Notes: generated by a model from the letters alone, not told the origin. A stretch of 64,000 bases of DNA from Epilithonimonas xixisoli (GCF_004365655.1 NZ_SOEO01000002.1:248001-312000); one strand, 5' to 3'; numbered from the stretch's first letter, positions 17,475 to 26,195 are shown. Numbers and translations are program-made.

Positions 17475-17565
17475 AAAAGAGATTGTCGCAAGATATCGTT
17501 CTAATAGGAATGGTATTTGAAATTGAATAATGTAAATGTTGTTCATTTTCAGGACAATCTCTTTT
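17475..17565 (+). terminator. Long-range 13-bp inverted repeat with T run between ccoP and ccoG
   Basis: AAAAGAGATTGTC (17475-17487) pairs exactly with GACAATCTCTTTT (17553-17565) across a 65-base spacer, and seven T follow the CTC of the right arm. It looks like a terminator whose hairpin has a large loop, placed eight bases after the ccoP stop. It may cut down transcription into ccoG and the assembly genes, giving more structural subunits than assembly factors. Confidence 0.5.
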
Positions 17566-17582
17566 TTTATCCAAACATTATT

Positions 17583-19034
17583 ATGAGTACTACAGAAAAA
17601 AAATACAACGAAGCAGAAAGCTGGGTGGTAGAAGCTGAAACATTCAGAGACTCTGTGGGAACAATGGATAATACCGGGAAGAGAAAATGGGTATTTCCAA
17701 GAAAGCCAAAAGGAAAGTACACCAATTACAGAGTCTTGGTAAGCGTCCTTTTATTAGCAATCTATTTCGTCATTCCCTTTCTCAAATTTCACGGAAATCC
17801 GCTCCTTTTATTCAACATTATAGAGCGTCAATTCTTTATTTTTGGACAGCCTTTTTATCCTCAGGATTTCATTATTCTGGCATTGGGCGCTATTGTTACT
17901 TTAATATTCATTATTATTTTCACCGTTGTTTTTGGAAGAATTTTTTGTGGATGGATTTGTCCTCAAACGATTTTCCTAGAAATGATATTCCGTAAAATAG
18001 AATATGCCATAGAAGGTGACAGAAACAAGCAGATGAGGCTGGATAATCAAGCCTGGGATACGGAAAAAATCTGGAAACGATCTCTGAAATGGAGCATTTT
18101 CATTTTGATTTCTGTCATCATTACGCACATTATGTTTATGTACATTGTGGGTTATGAGGAAGTTTTCAGCATTATGAAAGAAGGTCCTTTTGCGAAACCG
18201 ACCAATTTCCTAGTGATGATACTTTTCACAGCGGCATTTTATTTTGTATTCGCTTGGTTCAGAGAGCAAGTTTGTACAATGGTTTGTCCTTACGGAAGAC
18301 TACAAGGCGTGCTGATAGACAAAGAAACTATCAATGTTTTCTACGATTACAAAAGAGGCGAAAATCGTTCGAAATGGAAAAAAGGCGAAAACAGAAGAGC
18401 TGAGGGAAAAGGAGATTGTATCGACTGTAAGCAATGCGTTGTCGTTTGTCCTACAGGAATAGACATCCGAGATGGACTTCAAATGGAATGTGTGAATTGC
18501 ACAGCTTGTATCGATGCGTGCGACGAGGTAATGGTAAAAGTTGGACTTCCACCAGGACTAATCCGCTATGCGTCCGAAAAAGAAATCGAAGAACAAGAGA
18601 ATTTCAAATTCTCTGGTAAAATGAAGCTCTACTCTGTCATCTTGCTAGCATTGATTGCTTTCTTAGGTGGATTGCTTTACAACCGAGGCGATATGGAAGC
18701 TAAATTCCTAAAACCTCCGGGATCCACATTCTTTGTAAGAGATGGAAAAATTACCAATACTTACAGCTATACCTTCTTGAATAAATCCAATGACAACAGA
18801 ACGGTAATTATTAAAATCATAGAACCGAAGAATGGGGAGATTTCTTCCAGTACTTCCAACAAAATCGTTCTGAAAAGAGATGCGATGATAAAAGGAACTA
18901 TCAATGTGAGTTTCCCGGAAAGCCAGATTAAGCTTTCAAAACAAAACCTGAAGTTAGGCGTTTATGACATGAATGGTGAACTTCTGGATGAATATGAAAC
19001 TTATTTTGAAGGGCCATTCAAATTTCAATTTTAA
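17583..19034 (+). CDS. ccoG: cbb3 oxidase accessory protein CcoG
   Basis: A 483-residue membrane protein from the ATG at 17583. A longer frame begins at 17517, but that part covers the terminator-like repeat. It has several helices, CGWICPQT and CTMVCPYGRLQG, then two 4Fe-4S ferredoxin-like clusters CIDCKQCVVVCP and CVNCTACIDACD. A C-terminal Ig-like periplasmic domain follows. CcoG is reported to reduce Cu(II) during delivery of copper to cbb3 oxidase. It is ten bases before ccoH. Confidence 0.93.
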   Translation: MSTTEKKYNEAESWVVEAETFRDSVGTMDNTGKRKWVFPRKPKGKYTNYRVLVSVLLLAIYFVIPFLKFHGNPLLLFNIIERQFFIFGQPFYPQDFIILALGAIVTLIFIIIFTVVFGRIFCGWICPQTIFLEMIFRKIEYAIEGDRNKQMRLDNQAWDTEKIWKRSLKWSIFILISVIITHIMFMYIVGYEEVFSIMKEGPFAKPTNFLVMILFTAAFYFVFAWFREQVCTMVCPYGRLQGVLIDKETINVFYDYKRGENRSKWKKGENRRAEGKGDCIDCKQCVVVCPTGIDIRDGLQMECVNCTACIDACDEVMVKVGLPPGLIRYASEKEIEEQENFKFSGKMKLYSVILLALIAFLGGLLYNRGDMEAKFLKPPGSTFFVRDGKITNTYSYTFLNKSNDNRTVIIKIIEPKNGEISSSTSNKIVLKRDAMIKGTINVSFPESQIKLSKQNLKLGVYDMNGELLDEYETYFEGPFKFQF

Positions 19035-19043
19035 TAAAAAGAG

Positions 19044-19493
19044 ATGAAGAAACTAAATTGGGGACACGGATTGATGATTGCATTGGGATGTTTTATCCTT
19101 TTCATCTTATTTCTGATTTTGGTCTTTCCTATTGGGAAACAAAATGCAGATATGATTTCCGATAATTATTACGAAGAGGAGCTGAAATACCAAGACGTTA
19201 TAGATGCTAAAGAAAATGCAGCTCAGCTGAAAGAAGTCCCAGCTTACAAAGCTACTGCAGAAGGTATGGAAATCACTTTCCCAGAATCTATAAAAGTGGA
19301 TGACAACAAGGTAGAATTTATTTTGTTCCGAACAGAAGATTCTAACCTCGATATCAAAAAAGAATTGAATCTGGAGAATCACAAGTTTGTCATTCCAAAA
19401 AAAGTAGTTTCCCTCGGTTCCTATACTTTAAAACTAAAATGGACAGAGAATAAGAAACCATATCAGGTGGATTATGACATCTTATGGAAATAG
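19044..19493 (+). CDS. ccoH: FixH/CcoH-family cbb3 oxidase assembly protein
   Basis: A 149-residue protein with one N-terminal helix (residues about 8-28), then ADMISDNYYEEELKYQ, the recognisable FixH motif, and a beta-rich periplasmic domain. FixH/CcoH takes part in cbb3 complex assembly. Its last ten bases overlap the next gene, so the two are probably translated together. Confidence 0.88.
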   Translation: MKKLNWGHGLMIALGCFILFILFLILVFPIGKQNADMISDNYYEEELKYQDVIDAKENAAQLKEVPAYKATAEGMEITFPESIKVDDNKVEFILFRTEDSNLDIKKELNLENHKFVIPKKVVSLGSYTLKLKWTENKKPYQVDYDILWK

Positions 19494-20221
19494 CACTCGT
19501 CATATCGGCTATTGGTTTGGGATTCGCATCCGGATTTCATTGCATCGGTATGTGTGGTCCAATTGCCCTATCTATGGGACTTACGAAAAATCAAAAAACC
19601 AATTTCTACCTTCAGAATATTACTTATCAGTTGGGTAGAATTTTGACCTATTCGTTTCTGGGTGGCATTTTGGGAATCATTGGGCAAAGTTTTGAGTTGG
19701 CAGGTTTTCAAAAATACTTGACGGTTTCTGTCGGGATTTTGTTAATCATAATGGCCGTTTTCTCTTTTGGTGGGAAAGATTTTGCTTCCAAAATTCCAAT
19801 GGTTTCAAAAGCATTGCTGCGTGTAAAAATGCAACTTGGAAAGATCCTCCAACGTCCCGATTACAAATCGCGTTTTGCTACCGGAATTCTAAATGGATTC
19901 TTACCCTGCGGCATGGTTTATATGGCTTTGACAGCTTCCTTGGCAGCAGGCGGAATTTGGCAAAGTTCGCTCTTTATGCTGATCTTCGGCTTGGGAACTT
20001 TTCCGTTTATGTTTGCCGTTGTTTACCTGGGAAATTTCATCACCACAGCTTTTCGGGTGAAAATACTAAAAGTCATTCCAGTGATGATGATTTTGTTGGG
20101 CGGATTATTCGTTCTCCGAGGTTTAGAGTTGGGGATTCCGTATGTTTCTCCTCAATCCGAATCTTTGCAAGTTCAGCATTCTAAAGATGGTTTCCATATG
20201 GATCACACCAACTGTCATTAA
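19484..20221 (+). CDS. TauE/SafE-like (DsbD_2-type) membrane protein of the cbb3 locus
   Basis: A 245-residue protein with six helices. GFHCIGMCGPIALSMG (residues about 18-33) and NGFLPCGMVYMAL near residue 140 carry paired cysteines of the type seen in DsbD-like transmembrane domains. The C-terminus is histidine-rich (QHSKDGFHMDHTNCH). This gene type often closes cbb3 loci in Bacteroidetes and proteobacteria, and is annotated as sulfite exporter or urease accessory protein by similarity. A part in copper supply is an inference from the context, the cysteines and the histidines. Confidence 0.8.
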   Translation: MEIALVISAIGLGFASGFHCIGMCGPIALSMGLTKNQKTNFYLQNITYQLGRILTYSFLGGILGIIGQSFELAGFQKYLTVSVGILLIIMAVFSFGGKDFASKIPMVSKALLRVKMQLGKILQRPDYKSRFATGILNGFLPCGMVYMALTASLAAGGIWQSSLFMLIFGLGTFPFMFAVVYLGNFITTAFRVKILKVIPVMMILLGGLFVLRGLELGIPYVSPQSESLQVQHSKDGFHMDHTNCH

Positions 20222-20290
20222 TTTTAAATTTAATTTTTTTTCGTTTCTTTGAAATCATCACGTATTTTTGATCTCAATAAAATTATTAAA

Positions 20291-21055
20291 ATGAAAAAAC
20301 CGCTACTCTTCTGGAAATCGATTTTAGGAATTTTCGGATTTCTTCTGCTCCAATCTTGTTCTATAAATACAACCAATCATTACCACTCCGACAAAAAAAT
20401 TAGTTTTGCAACGGATATTGATATGAGAGAAGCGATGGAAATGATGAAATCCTTTATGCCCGATTCTTTGAGCCAAGGTTCGGATTTTATGAAATCTGAC
20501 AAATATCCGCGCGACTGGAAAAACCTCTACGAAATCCAAAAAGAAGAAGGTAAAGTTAGTACCAATCCAGATTCTATCAAAATTCTAAAAAAACTGTTTT
20601 TCAAAGGGAATTTTACGGAAGACAATTTCAAAGGTTTTTCTGTGAAATCTGATCCGCTGACAAGGGAAGAACTTGCATCTGTAGGAACATTGATGGGCAA
20701 AGAAAGTTCTATGATGCACAATTCTGCCTTCGAAGACTGGAACGGTAATATTCTGAAAATTGATATGAAAAAACTACAACTTTCTTCTGATGAGCTCAAA
20801 GGGATTTTCAAAACCGGCGACAAAGAAAAAGCAGAAGATGAGGAAGGAATGGAGCAATTTCTAAGTATGATGGAAATGCGAATTAATAATAAATTGGTTT
20901 TCGATAAGAAAATAAAATCTGTAAAAGGTAAGCACGACTGGATAAAACAGTTGGACAACAAAACAATGGAAGTGAATCTCGACTTAAAAGAAATGACGAA
21001 TAAAGATCACAAATTTACCAATCAAGATGCGTTCATCATTATAGAAACAGAATAA
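20291..21055 (+). CDS. Lipoprotein of unknown function at the end of the cbb3 locus
   Basis: A 254-residue protein from the ATG at 20291. The frame opens 14 codons earlier, but MKKPLLFWKSILGIFGF... gives a normal lipoprotein signal ending LLQSC. The mature part is methionine- and lysine-rich with no domain I recognise. It contains IDMREAMEMMKSFM and a patch of acidic residues. It follows the TauE/SafE-like gene by 69 bases and ends at a strong terminator. A link to the oxidase is only positional. Confidence 0.6.
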   Translation: MKKPLLFWKSILGIFGFLLLQSCSINTTNHYHSDKKISFATDIDMREAMEMMKSFMPDSLSQGSDFMKSDKYPRDWKNLYEIQKEEGKVSTNPDSIKILKKLFFKGNFTEDNFKGFSVKSDPLTREELASVGTLMGKESSMMHNSAFEDWNGNILKIDMKKLQLSSDELKGIFKTGDKEKAEDEEGMEQFLSMMEMRINNKLVFDKKIKSVKGKHDWIKQLDNKTMEVNLDLKEMTNKDHKFTNQDAFIIIETE

Positions 21056-21085
21056 AAAAAAATCGGTCATTGACCGATTTTTTTG
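21053..21085. terminator. Bidirectional terminator between convergent genes
   Basis: AATCGGTCA (21061-21069) and TGACCGATT (21071-21079) form a hairpin with A run before and T run after. It serves the lipoprotein gene on the plus strand and the gene at 21088 on the minus strand. Confidence 0.85.
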
Positions 21086-21087
21086 TT

Positions 21088-21561
21088 TTAGTAAGAAACC
21101 TCTGAAGTCTCTTTTCCTTTCTGGAAATTGAGCGTTTTCAAAGTTCCTTTGTACGTAATATTCACAATATTGACTTGTTTAGGAAACTGTCCGATCAAAA
21201 TGCTGTTCTTGATTTTGAGACTGGAAATATCGGAAACATTTCCAGCTTCGTAATAAACCCAAACAGATTCGCCGTTCACTTGACTTCCGGTAAAAGTCAA
21301 AGATTTTGGAGCACCGTTGATGGCAACATCCATATTATTGTTCACATATTTTTTCACTTCTGCTTCAAAACCCGCAGTTGCAGGATCTATTTTCACAGCT
21401 TGAGAAATGTGAGTGGTATTCAGTTTTGTAGTGAATTTCAAAGTTTTGGTTCCATCGATGTAATCCACTTTGGTCATTGATGAAAAGAAATCAAAGTCCT
21501 TGAAACTAAAAAAACTTATCATCAAAAGTCCCGCTGCAAGTATTAATAAATATTTTTTCAT
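21088..21561 (-). CDS. Small secreted protein, DUF6702-like
   Basis: A 157-residue protein with an N-terminal hydrophobic signal segment. The rest is beta-rich, with TKTLKFTTKLNTTH, PKSLTFTGSQ and VNIVNITYKGTLKTLNFQKGK, resembling small exported DUF6702-type proteins of flavobacteria; that match is from memory. Function unknown. It shares its strand with the genes at 21618-23552 but is separated from them by 56 bases. Confidence 0.55.
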   Translation of the reverse strand: MKKYLLILAAGLLMISFFSFKDFDFFSSMTKVDYIDGTKTLKFTTKLNTTHISQAVKIDPATAGFEAEVKKYVNNNMDVAINGAPKSLTFTGSQVNGESVWVYYEAGNVSDISSLKIKNSILIGQFPKQVNIVNITYKGTLKTLNFQKGKETSEVSY

Positions 21562-21617
21562 TTTTGATATGTTTAATAACTTTAATTATAGAATTTAGTC
21601 AAAATATATGCCACGCA

Positions 21618-22325
21618 TTAGAAATTGACGCTCACAGAATATTTGTCGTAGAATGCTTTGATATGCTCTACCGCATCTTCCGCTGTATCTACCACTCGGA
21701 AAAGCTCAAGGTCTTTCTCGGCAATCAAACCTTCTTTCAGCAATGTTCCTTTGAACCAATCCAAAAGTCCGCTCCAGAATTCGCTTCCTACCAAAACGAT
21801 TGGAAACTTCCCTATTTTGTTGGTTTGTATTAATGTCAATGCTTCGGAAAGCTCATCCAAAGTTCCAAATCCGCCAGGCATTACGACAAAACCTTGCGAA
21901 TATTTAACAAACATTACTTTTCTAACGAAGAAATAATCAAAATTGATATTATAACCTTTGTCAACATAAGGATTAAAGTGTTGCTCGAAAGGCAATTCGA
22001 TGTTCAGTCCTATGGATTTTCCGTTGCCTTGTGCGCCTCGGTTTCCAGCTTCCATTATTCCAGGTCCACCGCCAGTAATCACGCCAAACCCAAGTTCTGT
22101 GATTTTCTGAGCAATGTCCGAAGCCATTTTGTAATAATAATGATCTTCCTTCAGCCTTGCCGAACCGAAGATGGAAACACAAGGACCAATCTTCGCCATT
22201 TTTTCGTAACCGTCAACAAATTCCGACATCACGCGGAAAACCATCCAGCTGTCTTTCGTGATTGTCTCGTCCCAGGTTTTTTGTCTTAGACTTTCCTGCA
22301 GTCTTTTATCGTCGTCTTCTATCAT
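21618..22325 (-). CDS. LOG-family Rossmann-fold protein (TIGR00730 type)
   Basis: A 235-residue protein with VSIFGSARL, GVITGGGPGIMEAGNRGA and PGGFGTLDELSEALT (from residue 150). The last is the PGGxGTxxE motif of the lysine-decarboxylase-like/LOG family. Members act as nucleoside-5'-monophosphate phosphoribohydrolases, freeing the base from AMP-like substrates. The exact substrate is not evident. It overlaps the nucleotidyltransferase gene by four bases, so translation may be coupled. Confidence 0.88.
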   Translation of the reverse strand: MIEDDDKRLQESLRQKTWDETITKDSWMVFRVMSEFVDGYEKMAKIGPCVSIFGSARLKEDHYYYKMASDIAQKITELGFGVITGGGPGIMEAGNRGAQGNGKSIGLNIELPFEQHFNPYVDKGYNINFDYFFVRKVMFVKYSQGFVVMPGGFGTLDELSEALTLIQTNKIGKFPIVLVGSEFWSGLLDWFKGTLLKEGLIAEKDLELFRVVDTAEDAVEHIKAFYDKYSVSVNF

Positions 22326-23035
22326 TTGAATATTCTTTCTGCTTCTACAATAGATTCTGGTCTGCCAACATCCACCAAACTGGCAGTATGCTGATAACCG
22401 ATAATAATATCTTCTTTCATCAATTCCATATATTCATCCATTATGGAGAATGAGCCGGTTCTTGTAAACTTATCGAAAATCTCAGAATTCACACAGTGGA
22501 TGCCACTAAACGCCAATTCTCTCAATTTGAAAATCCCTCCAACAACTTTCTTTTTGTTTGTCGTGAGATTTCTCCAGCCTTTCAAAAACATCTTGTCATT
22601 GAACATCAGTTTTCTAGAGCTTTCTCTGTCAGAAACTGCCAATGTAATCATCGCACCTTTCAACTCGTGGAGTTTTACAAAATTAGTGATATTAAGGTCT
22701 GTCAAAATATCGACATTCATTATAAGAAATGATTTCTCGTTTTCAAGAAATTTTCTTGCGAAAAGCAAACCGCCGCCCGTTTCCAAAAGTTCTTCGTGTT
22801 CGTTAGAAATTTCGATATTGGCGCCAAAGTTATCATTCTCAGCTAAAAAAGCAAGAATTTGTCCTCCAAAATGATGGATATTAATCACGAAATCATTGAT
22901 TCCGTAACCTTGCAGATATTTGATATTTCTTTCCAGTAGCGGAATTCCGTTGACTTTTGCCAAAGCTTTCGGATGTTCGTCGGTAAACGGCTTGAGGCGC
23001 GTTCCCTTTCCTGCAGCAAATAATAATGCTTTCAT
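22322..23035 (-). CDS. Sugar-phosphate nucleotidyltransferase (MurU/GlmU-like N-terminal type)
   Basis: A 237-residue protein with FAAGKGTRLKPFTDEHPKAL, the pyrophosphorylase signature, then NVDILTD carrying the metal-binding Asp. It lacks the left-handed beta-helix of GlmU. Similar short enzymes activate MurNAc-1-phosphate (MurU) or hexose-1-phosphates. The substrate is unresolved here. The gene lies between the RapZ-domain gene and the LOG gene, on one strand. Confidence 0.82.
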   Translation of the reverse strand: MKALLFAAGKGTRLKPFTDEHPKALAKVNGIPLLERNIKYLQGYGINDFVINIHHFGGQILAFLAENDNFGANIEISNEHEELLETGGGLLFARKFLENEKSFLIMNVDILTDLNITNFVKLHELKGAMITLAVSDRESSRKLMFNDKMFLKGWRNLTTNKKKVVGGIFKLRELAFSGIHCVNSEIFDKFTRTGSFSIMDEYMELMKEDIIIGYQHTASLVDVGRPESIVEAERIFK

Positions 23036-23085
23036 ATTTATAAGTGATAAATGATAATTGATGAATGATTAATTCACTCATCAAT
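23036..23085. repeat. A/T-rich repeat matching the one at 10485-10564
   Basis: ATAAGTGATAAATGATAATT on the plus strand matches the minus-strand sequence near 10568-10538, apart from a seven-base insertion there. It lies right upstream of the nucleotidyltransferase ATG. It may be a dispersed intergenic repeat. Confidence 0.4.
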
Positions 23086-23120
23086 TTTAAAATAATGATT
23101 TTTAAGCTAACAGCAAAAAA

Positions 23121-23552
23121 TTAGTTGCTAGAAGCCGATGTCAAATTAAGTTGTAATTGTTCATCGTGATGAATGCTCACGTTTGCTTCAGGATAATTTT
23201 CTTTGATGAATTGAGCCGTTTTAATCGCTGAATAAACCGAACGATGTTGTCCGCCAGTGCAACCAAAGTTGATTTGCAGATTTTCAAAACCACGACTCAA
23301 ATAGTTTTCTATGCTGATGGACAAAAGGGATTTAATAGAATTGAAGAATTTGGGAAATTCGGTTTTGTTTTCCAAGAATTCCTGAACGCCGATGTCGTTA
23401 CCTGTTTGGATTTTATATTCCTCAATTCTTCCAGGATTTAAAATTCCACGACAATCGAAGACAAATCCGCCTCCGTTTTCAGTATTATCTTTTGGGATTC
23501 CACCTTTTTTATAAGAAAAACTATGAATCTCTATATTGAGTTTGCTCTGCAT
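23121..23552 (-). CDS. RapZ C-terminal-domain protein
   Basis: A 143-residue protein from the ATG at 23552 (a TTG one codon earlier is not needed). It carries FVFDCRGILNPGR and FGCTGGQHRSVY, the two blocks of the RapZ C-terminal domain. In enteric bacteria that domain binds glucosamine-6-phosphate and RNA. The N-terminal P-loop kinase-like domain of full RapZ is absent. Its place beside a MurU-like nucleotidyltransferase suggests a link to amino-sugar metabolism, by inference. Confidence 0.82.
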   Translation of the reverse strand: MQSKLNIEIHSFSYKKGGIPKDNTENGGGFVFDCRGILNPGRIEEYKIQTGNDIGVQEFLENKTEFPKFFNSIKSLLSISIENYLSRGFENLQINFGCTGGQHRSVYSAIKTAQFIKENYPEANVSIHHDEQLQLNLTSASSN

Positions 23553-23700
23553 CAAAATTAAATTTTCCGTAAAGTTACTTTTTTTAATTTTCTTTGAAAA
23601 ATCTGAGTATTCTGAATTTAAAATTTAATTTTGCATATTAATTGATTGAAGGCTTATCAACTCAATCATTTTTATTATTTTTAAAAATAAATCACACAAA

Positions 23701-24864
23701 ATGAAATTTATAAAATACTGTCTTTTAATAAGTTTATTGATTTTCACCATCAGTTGCAAAAAATCTAAAGTGGATGGAAGCAACAGAATGAGTTTTCAAG
23801 AAAGCATCAACGATATGGCTTCCAGCTTGCCGACCTTGCAACAAGTCAAATTCAATGAAGCGCTTTACATTCTTAAAACTTTTGGTGTAGAAGCTGAGGG
23901 TGATATTGCTGAGATTACTGCGCTCGGAAAATTACTGGATGGCAAAAAAACACCGGAAATCCTAGCTTTGGCAGATGAAGTAGCAAAGAAAAACGGAATC
24001 GCTTGGAGTAGCACAGCGCCACCAAGTTTAGGTGAAATGAACATTTTTGGAGATGCTGTGGCATCAGAAAAAGATCCAAATGACATTGACGCAGCTGGAC
24101 TAAACATTGTCGTTCGTAATATTGCGGGCGATAGCTTGACAGGTTCCAAAGGATTAATCATCATTCCTCAATTGATGGACAACAATGGAAACAAAGTTGC
24201 TTTTGATGGCGCTGCATTGGAAACAGTAATGGAAATCTCCAGCGGTGGAAACAAAATATCGACTTCTAAAAACCTAATGCAAGATCCTGCTTTCCGAGGT
24301 TTCACAATCAAATATTCATCTCTTCCGAAAGAAAAAATCTTCGAAGAAAAAATTGACATCAAACTAACTGTAAAAACTAGCAAGAAACTTTTGCAGATGA
24401 TCAAAATGGGCATTCCTGTAAACGGAAAAGCACTTTACACGCCACCTGCGGCTGTGGTTGTAGATTCTCTGCAGGTTCCGGAGCCAATGGTTGATCCTCA
24501 AACTGGTGAAACTATTGCACCTCCTGCTCCACCAAAACCTACAACGGCCGACCCGAAAAATACAGTGACAAAATTCCTGAACAATTTGTCTTCTCAAAAT
24601 TTCAAAGCGGCTTTTGATGCTTCAGAAAATCCAAATTGGGGATCTTATGACAAATTCTCAAATCCTAATTCTGGTTTTGGTTCTGTTAAGAATATCAGTG
24701 TAAAAAATATTTCGGTTCCTTATAACAAAGACAACTCAGCGAATGTCAACGTCACTTACGACGTGACCGACAAAAATGGAAAAACGACTTCCCTCAACGT
24801 AACTTACGGACTGAAATCTGTGAACAACAACTGGAAGATCACAACATACAAAATCAACAATTAA
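23701..24864 (+). CDS. Lipoprotein with central beta region and NTF2-like C-terminus
   Basis: A 387-residue protein with a lipobox (FTISC). Residues about 30-115 are alpha-helical (DUF6694-like), 120-260 beta-rich, then a proline-rich linker (TIAPPAPPKPTTADP). The last 100 residues (KFLNNLSSQNFKAAFDAS, NVTYDVTDKNGKTTSL, NNNWKITTYKI) resemble NTF2-like lipoproteins of the DUF4878 kind. Function unknown. It precedes apt by nine bases. An inverted repeat (TGATTGA 23643-23649, TCAATCA 23662-23668) lies in its leader. Confidence 0.6.
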   Translation: MKFIKYCLLISLLIFTISCKKSKVDGSNRMSFQESINDMASSLPTLQQVKFNEALYILKTFGVEAEGDIAEITALGKLLDGKKTPEILALADEVAKKNGIAWSSTAPPSLGEMNIFGDAVASEKDPNDIDAAGLNIVVRNIAGDSLTGSKGLIIIPQLMDNNGNKVAFDGAALETVMEISSGGNKISTSKNLMQDPAFRGFTIKYSSLPKEKIFEEKIDIKLTVKTSKKLLQMIKMGIPVNGKALYTPPAAVVVDSLQVPEPMVDPQTGETIAPPAPPKPTTADPKNTVTKFLNNLSSQNFKAAFDASENPNWGSYDKFSNPNSGFGSVKNISVKNISVPYNKDNSANVNVTYDVTDKNGKTTSLNVTYGLKSVNNNWKITTYKINN

Positions 24865-24873
24865 AAGTAAAAA

Positions 24874-25410
24874 ATGGCATCTGCAGAATTAATCAAAAAA
24901 TTAGAAGAAACAATCGACAACATTCCGGACTTTCCAATTCCGGGAATTCAATTCAAAGACATTTGTCCGATTTTTCTTCAACCTAAATTGTATGAAGAAG
25001 TGATTGCAGACTTGGCAAATTTCAGTAGAGGAAAAGTAGATGTGGTTTGTGGTATAGAAAGCAGAGGTTATCTTTTCGGGATTGCCATTGCAGTAGCTTT
25101 GGACGTTCCTTTTGTATTAATCAGAAAAGCAGGCAAATTGCCACCACCTTTCATCGGAGAAAAATACGATTTGGAATATGGCTCAGCAGAAATCGAAATG
25201 AAAACAGGACATCTGAAAGAAGGACAACGCGTTCTGATTCACGATGATCTTTTAGCAACAGGCGGAACTACGGAAGCAGCAGCAAAACTTGTTTCAAAAC
25301 AAGGCGCGATTCCTACACAATTCAGTTTTTTGATAGACTTAAAGGATTTGAATGGTGTAGAAAGACTTAAGAAATTTAACTCCGAAGTCTATTCCCTTCT
25401 TCAATATTAA
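24874..25410 (+). CDS. apt: Adenine phosphoribosyltransferase
   Basis: A 178-residue enzyme converting adenine and PRPP to AMP in purine salvage. Conserved parts are IPDFPIPGIQFKDICPI at the start, GIESRGYLFG, LIRKAGKLPP, and the PRPP loop VLIHDDLLATGGTT (residues 120-133). Length matches the family. It follows the lipoprotein by nine bases and probably shares its transcript. Confidence 0.95.
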   Translation: MASAELIKKLEETIDNIPDFPIPGIQFKDICPIFLQPKLYEEVIADLANFSRGKVDVVCGIESRGYLFGIAIAVALDVPFVLIRKAGKLPPPFIGEKYDLEYGSAEIEMKTGHLKEGQRVLIHDDLLATGGTTEAAAKLVSKQGAIPTQFSFLIDLKDLNGVERLKKFNSEVYSLLQY

Positions 25411-25438
25411 AATAAGTTGAGCATCCGAAAAATAAGTT

Positions 25439-25469
25439 TTTGCAAATCAAAAGGAAAGCATTAAATTTG
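25439..25469 (+). promoter_or_regulatory. Textbook Bacteroidetes promoter
   Basis: TTTG (25439-25442), 19 bases, TAAATTTG (25462-25469) match both consensus boxes and spacing exactly. Transcription would begin about 15 bases before the ATG at 25491. Confidence 0.8.
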
Positions 25470-25490
25470 CACTTCATTTACTAAAAAATT

Positions 25491-26195
25491 ATGGCAAATA
25501 ATCATAACACGAAAAACGAACAAGAAGGAAAAGAAACTGTAGAATTCTTCAGAGATCTTGATAAAGAGGCTCTTAACATAGAATCTTTCTTAGAGAAAAA
25601 TGCAAAAACCTTAAGCATTGGTTTTGGTGTTTTGATCGTTGCAGTTCTTGGCTGGTTCGGATATCAGCAATTTATTTTGGGTCCACAAAACGAAGAAGCT
25701 ACGAAAAGCTACTTGGTGGCTCAGAAAAACTTGGCTGAAGGTAAAGAAGATCTAGCATTAGGCGGAAAATCTGTTGCAAACCCAGGATTCATTGGAACTT
25801 TCGAAGAATATGGAAGCACAAAAGCAGGTAAACTTTCTGCTTACAACGCAGGATTGATCGAGTTCAAAAAAGGAAACTATCAGAAAGCTTATGATTTATT
25901 AGACAAATTCAGCTCTGGGAACAAAGTTTTGGTCGCTCTGAAATATGGCGCAATGGCAGATTGCCTTTCCAACCTAAACAAAGCAGACGATGCATTAGCA
26001 ATGGCGGACAAAGCGGCTTCAGCTTCAGATGATGCTTACACATCTTACTATTTCACAAAGAAAGCAGGAATTTTGGCTCTAGCACTTAAGAAAAATGCAG
26101 ATGCTAAAAAATACTTCGCAACTATCGACGAAAAATATCAAGATTATGACAACGGTCAATCTGATGCGTTCATAGAAATGACAAAATATTATTAA
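25491..26195 (+). CDS. Membrane-anchored TPR protein, YfgM-like
   Basis: A 234-residue protein with a short cytosolic N-terminus (VEFFRDLDKEALNIESFLEKN), one helix at about residues 44-62, then periplasmic tetratricopeptide-like helices (GNYQKAYDLLDKF, NKADDALAMADKAA, NADAKKYFATIDEKY). This is the layout of YfgM, an ancillary SecYEG partner that assists secreted proteins. The function in this group is inferred. It has its own strong promoter and precedes ribH by ten bases. Confidence 0.75.
   Translation: MANNHNTKNEQEGKETVEFFRDLDKEALNIESFLEKNAKTLSIGFGVLIVAVLGWFGYQQFILGPQNEEATKSYLVAQKNLAEGKEDLALGGKSVANPGFIGTFEEYGSTKAGKLSAYNAGLIEFKKGNYQKAYDLLDKFSSGNKVLVALKYGAMADCLSNLNKADDALAMADKAASASDDAYTSYYFTKKAGILALALKKNADAKKYFATIDEKYQDYDNGQSDAFIEMTKYY

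Noticed and set aside
17517-17582. Longer ccoG start
   Set aside because: The added codons cover the right arm and T run of the inverted repeat; the ATG at 17583 begins the conserved protein.
23206-23441. Open frames opposite the RapZ-domain gene
   Set aside because: They are complementary-strand shadows with no start region or codon pattern of their own.
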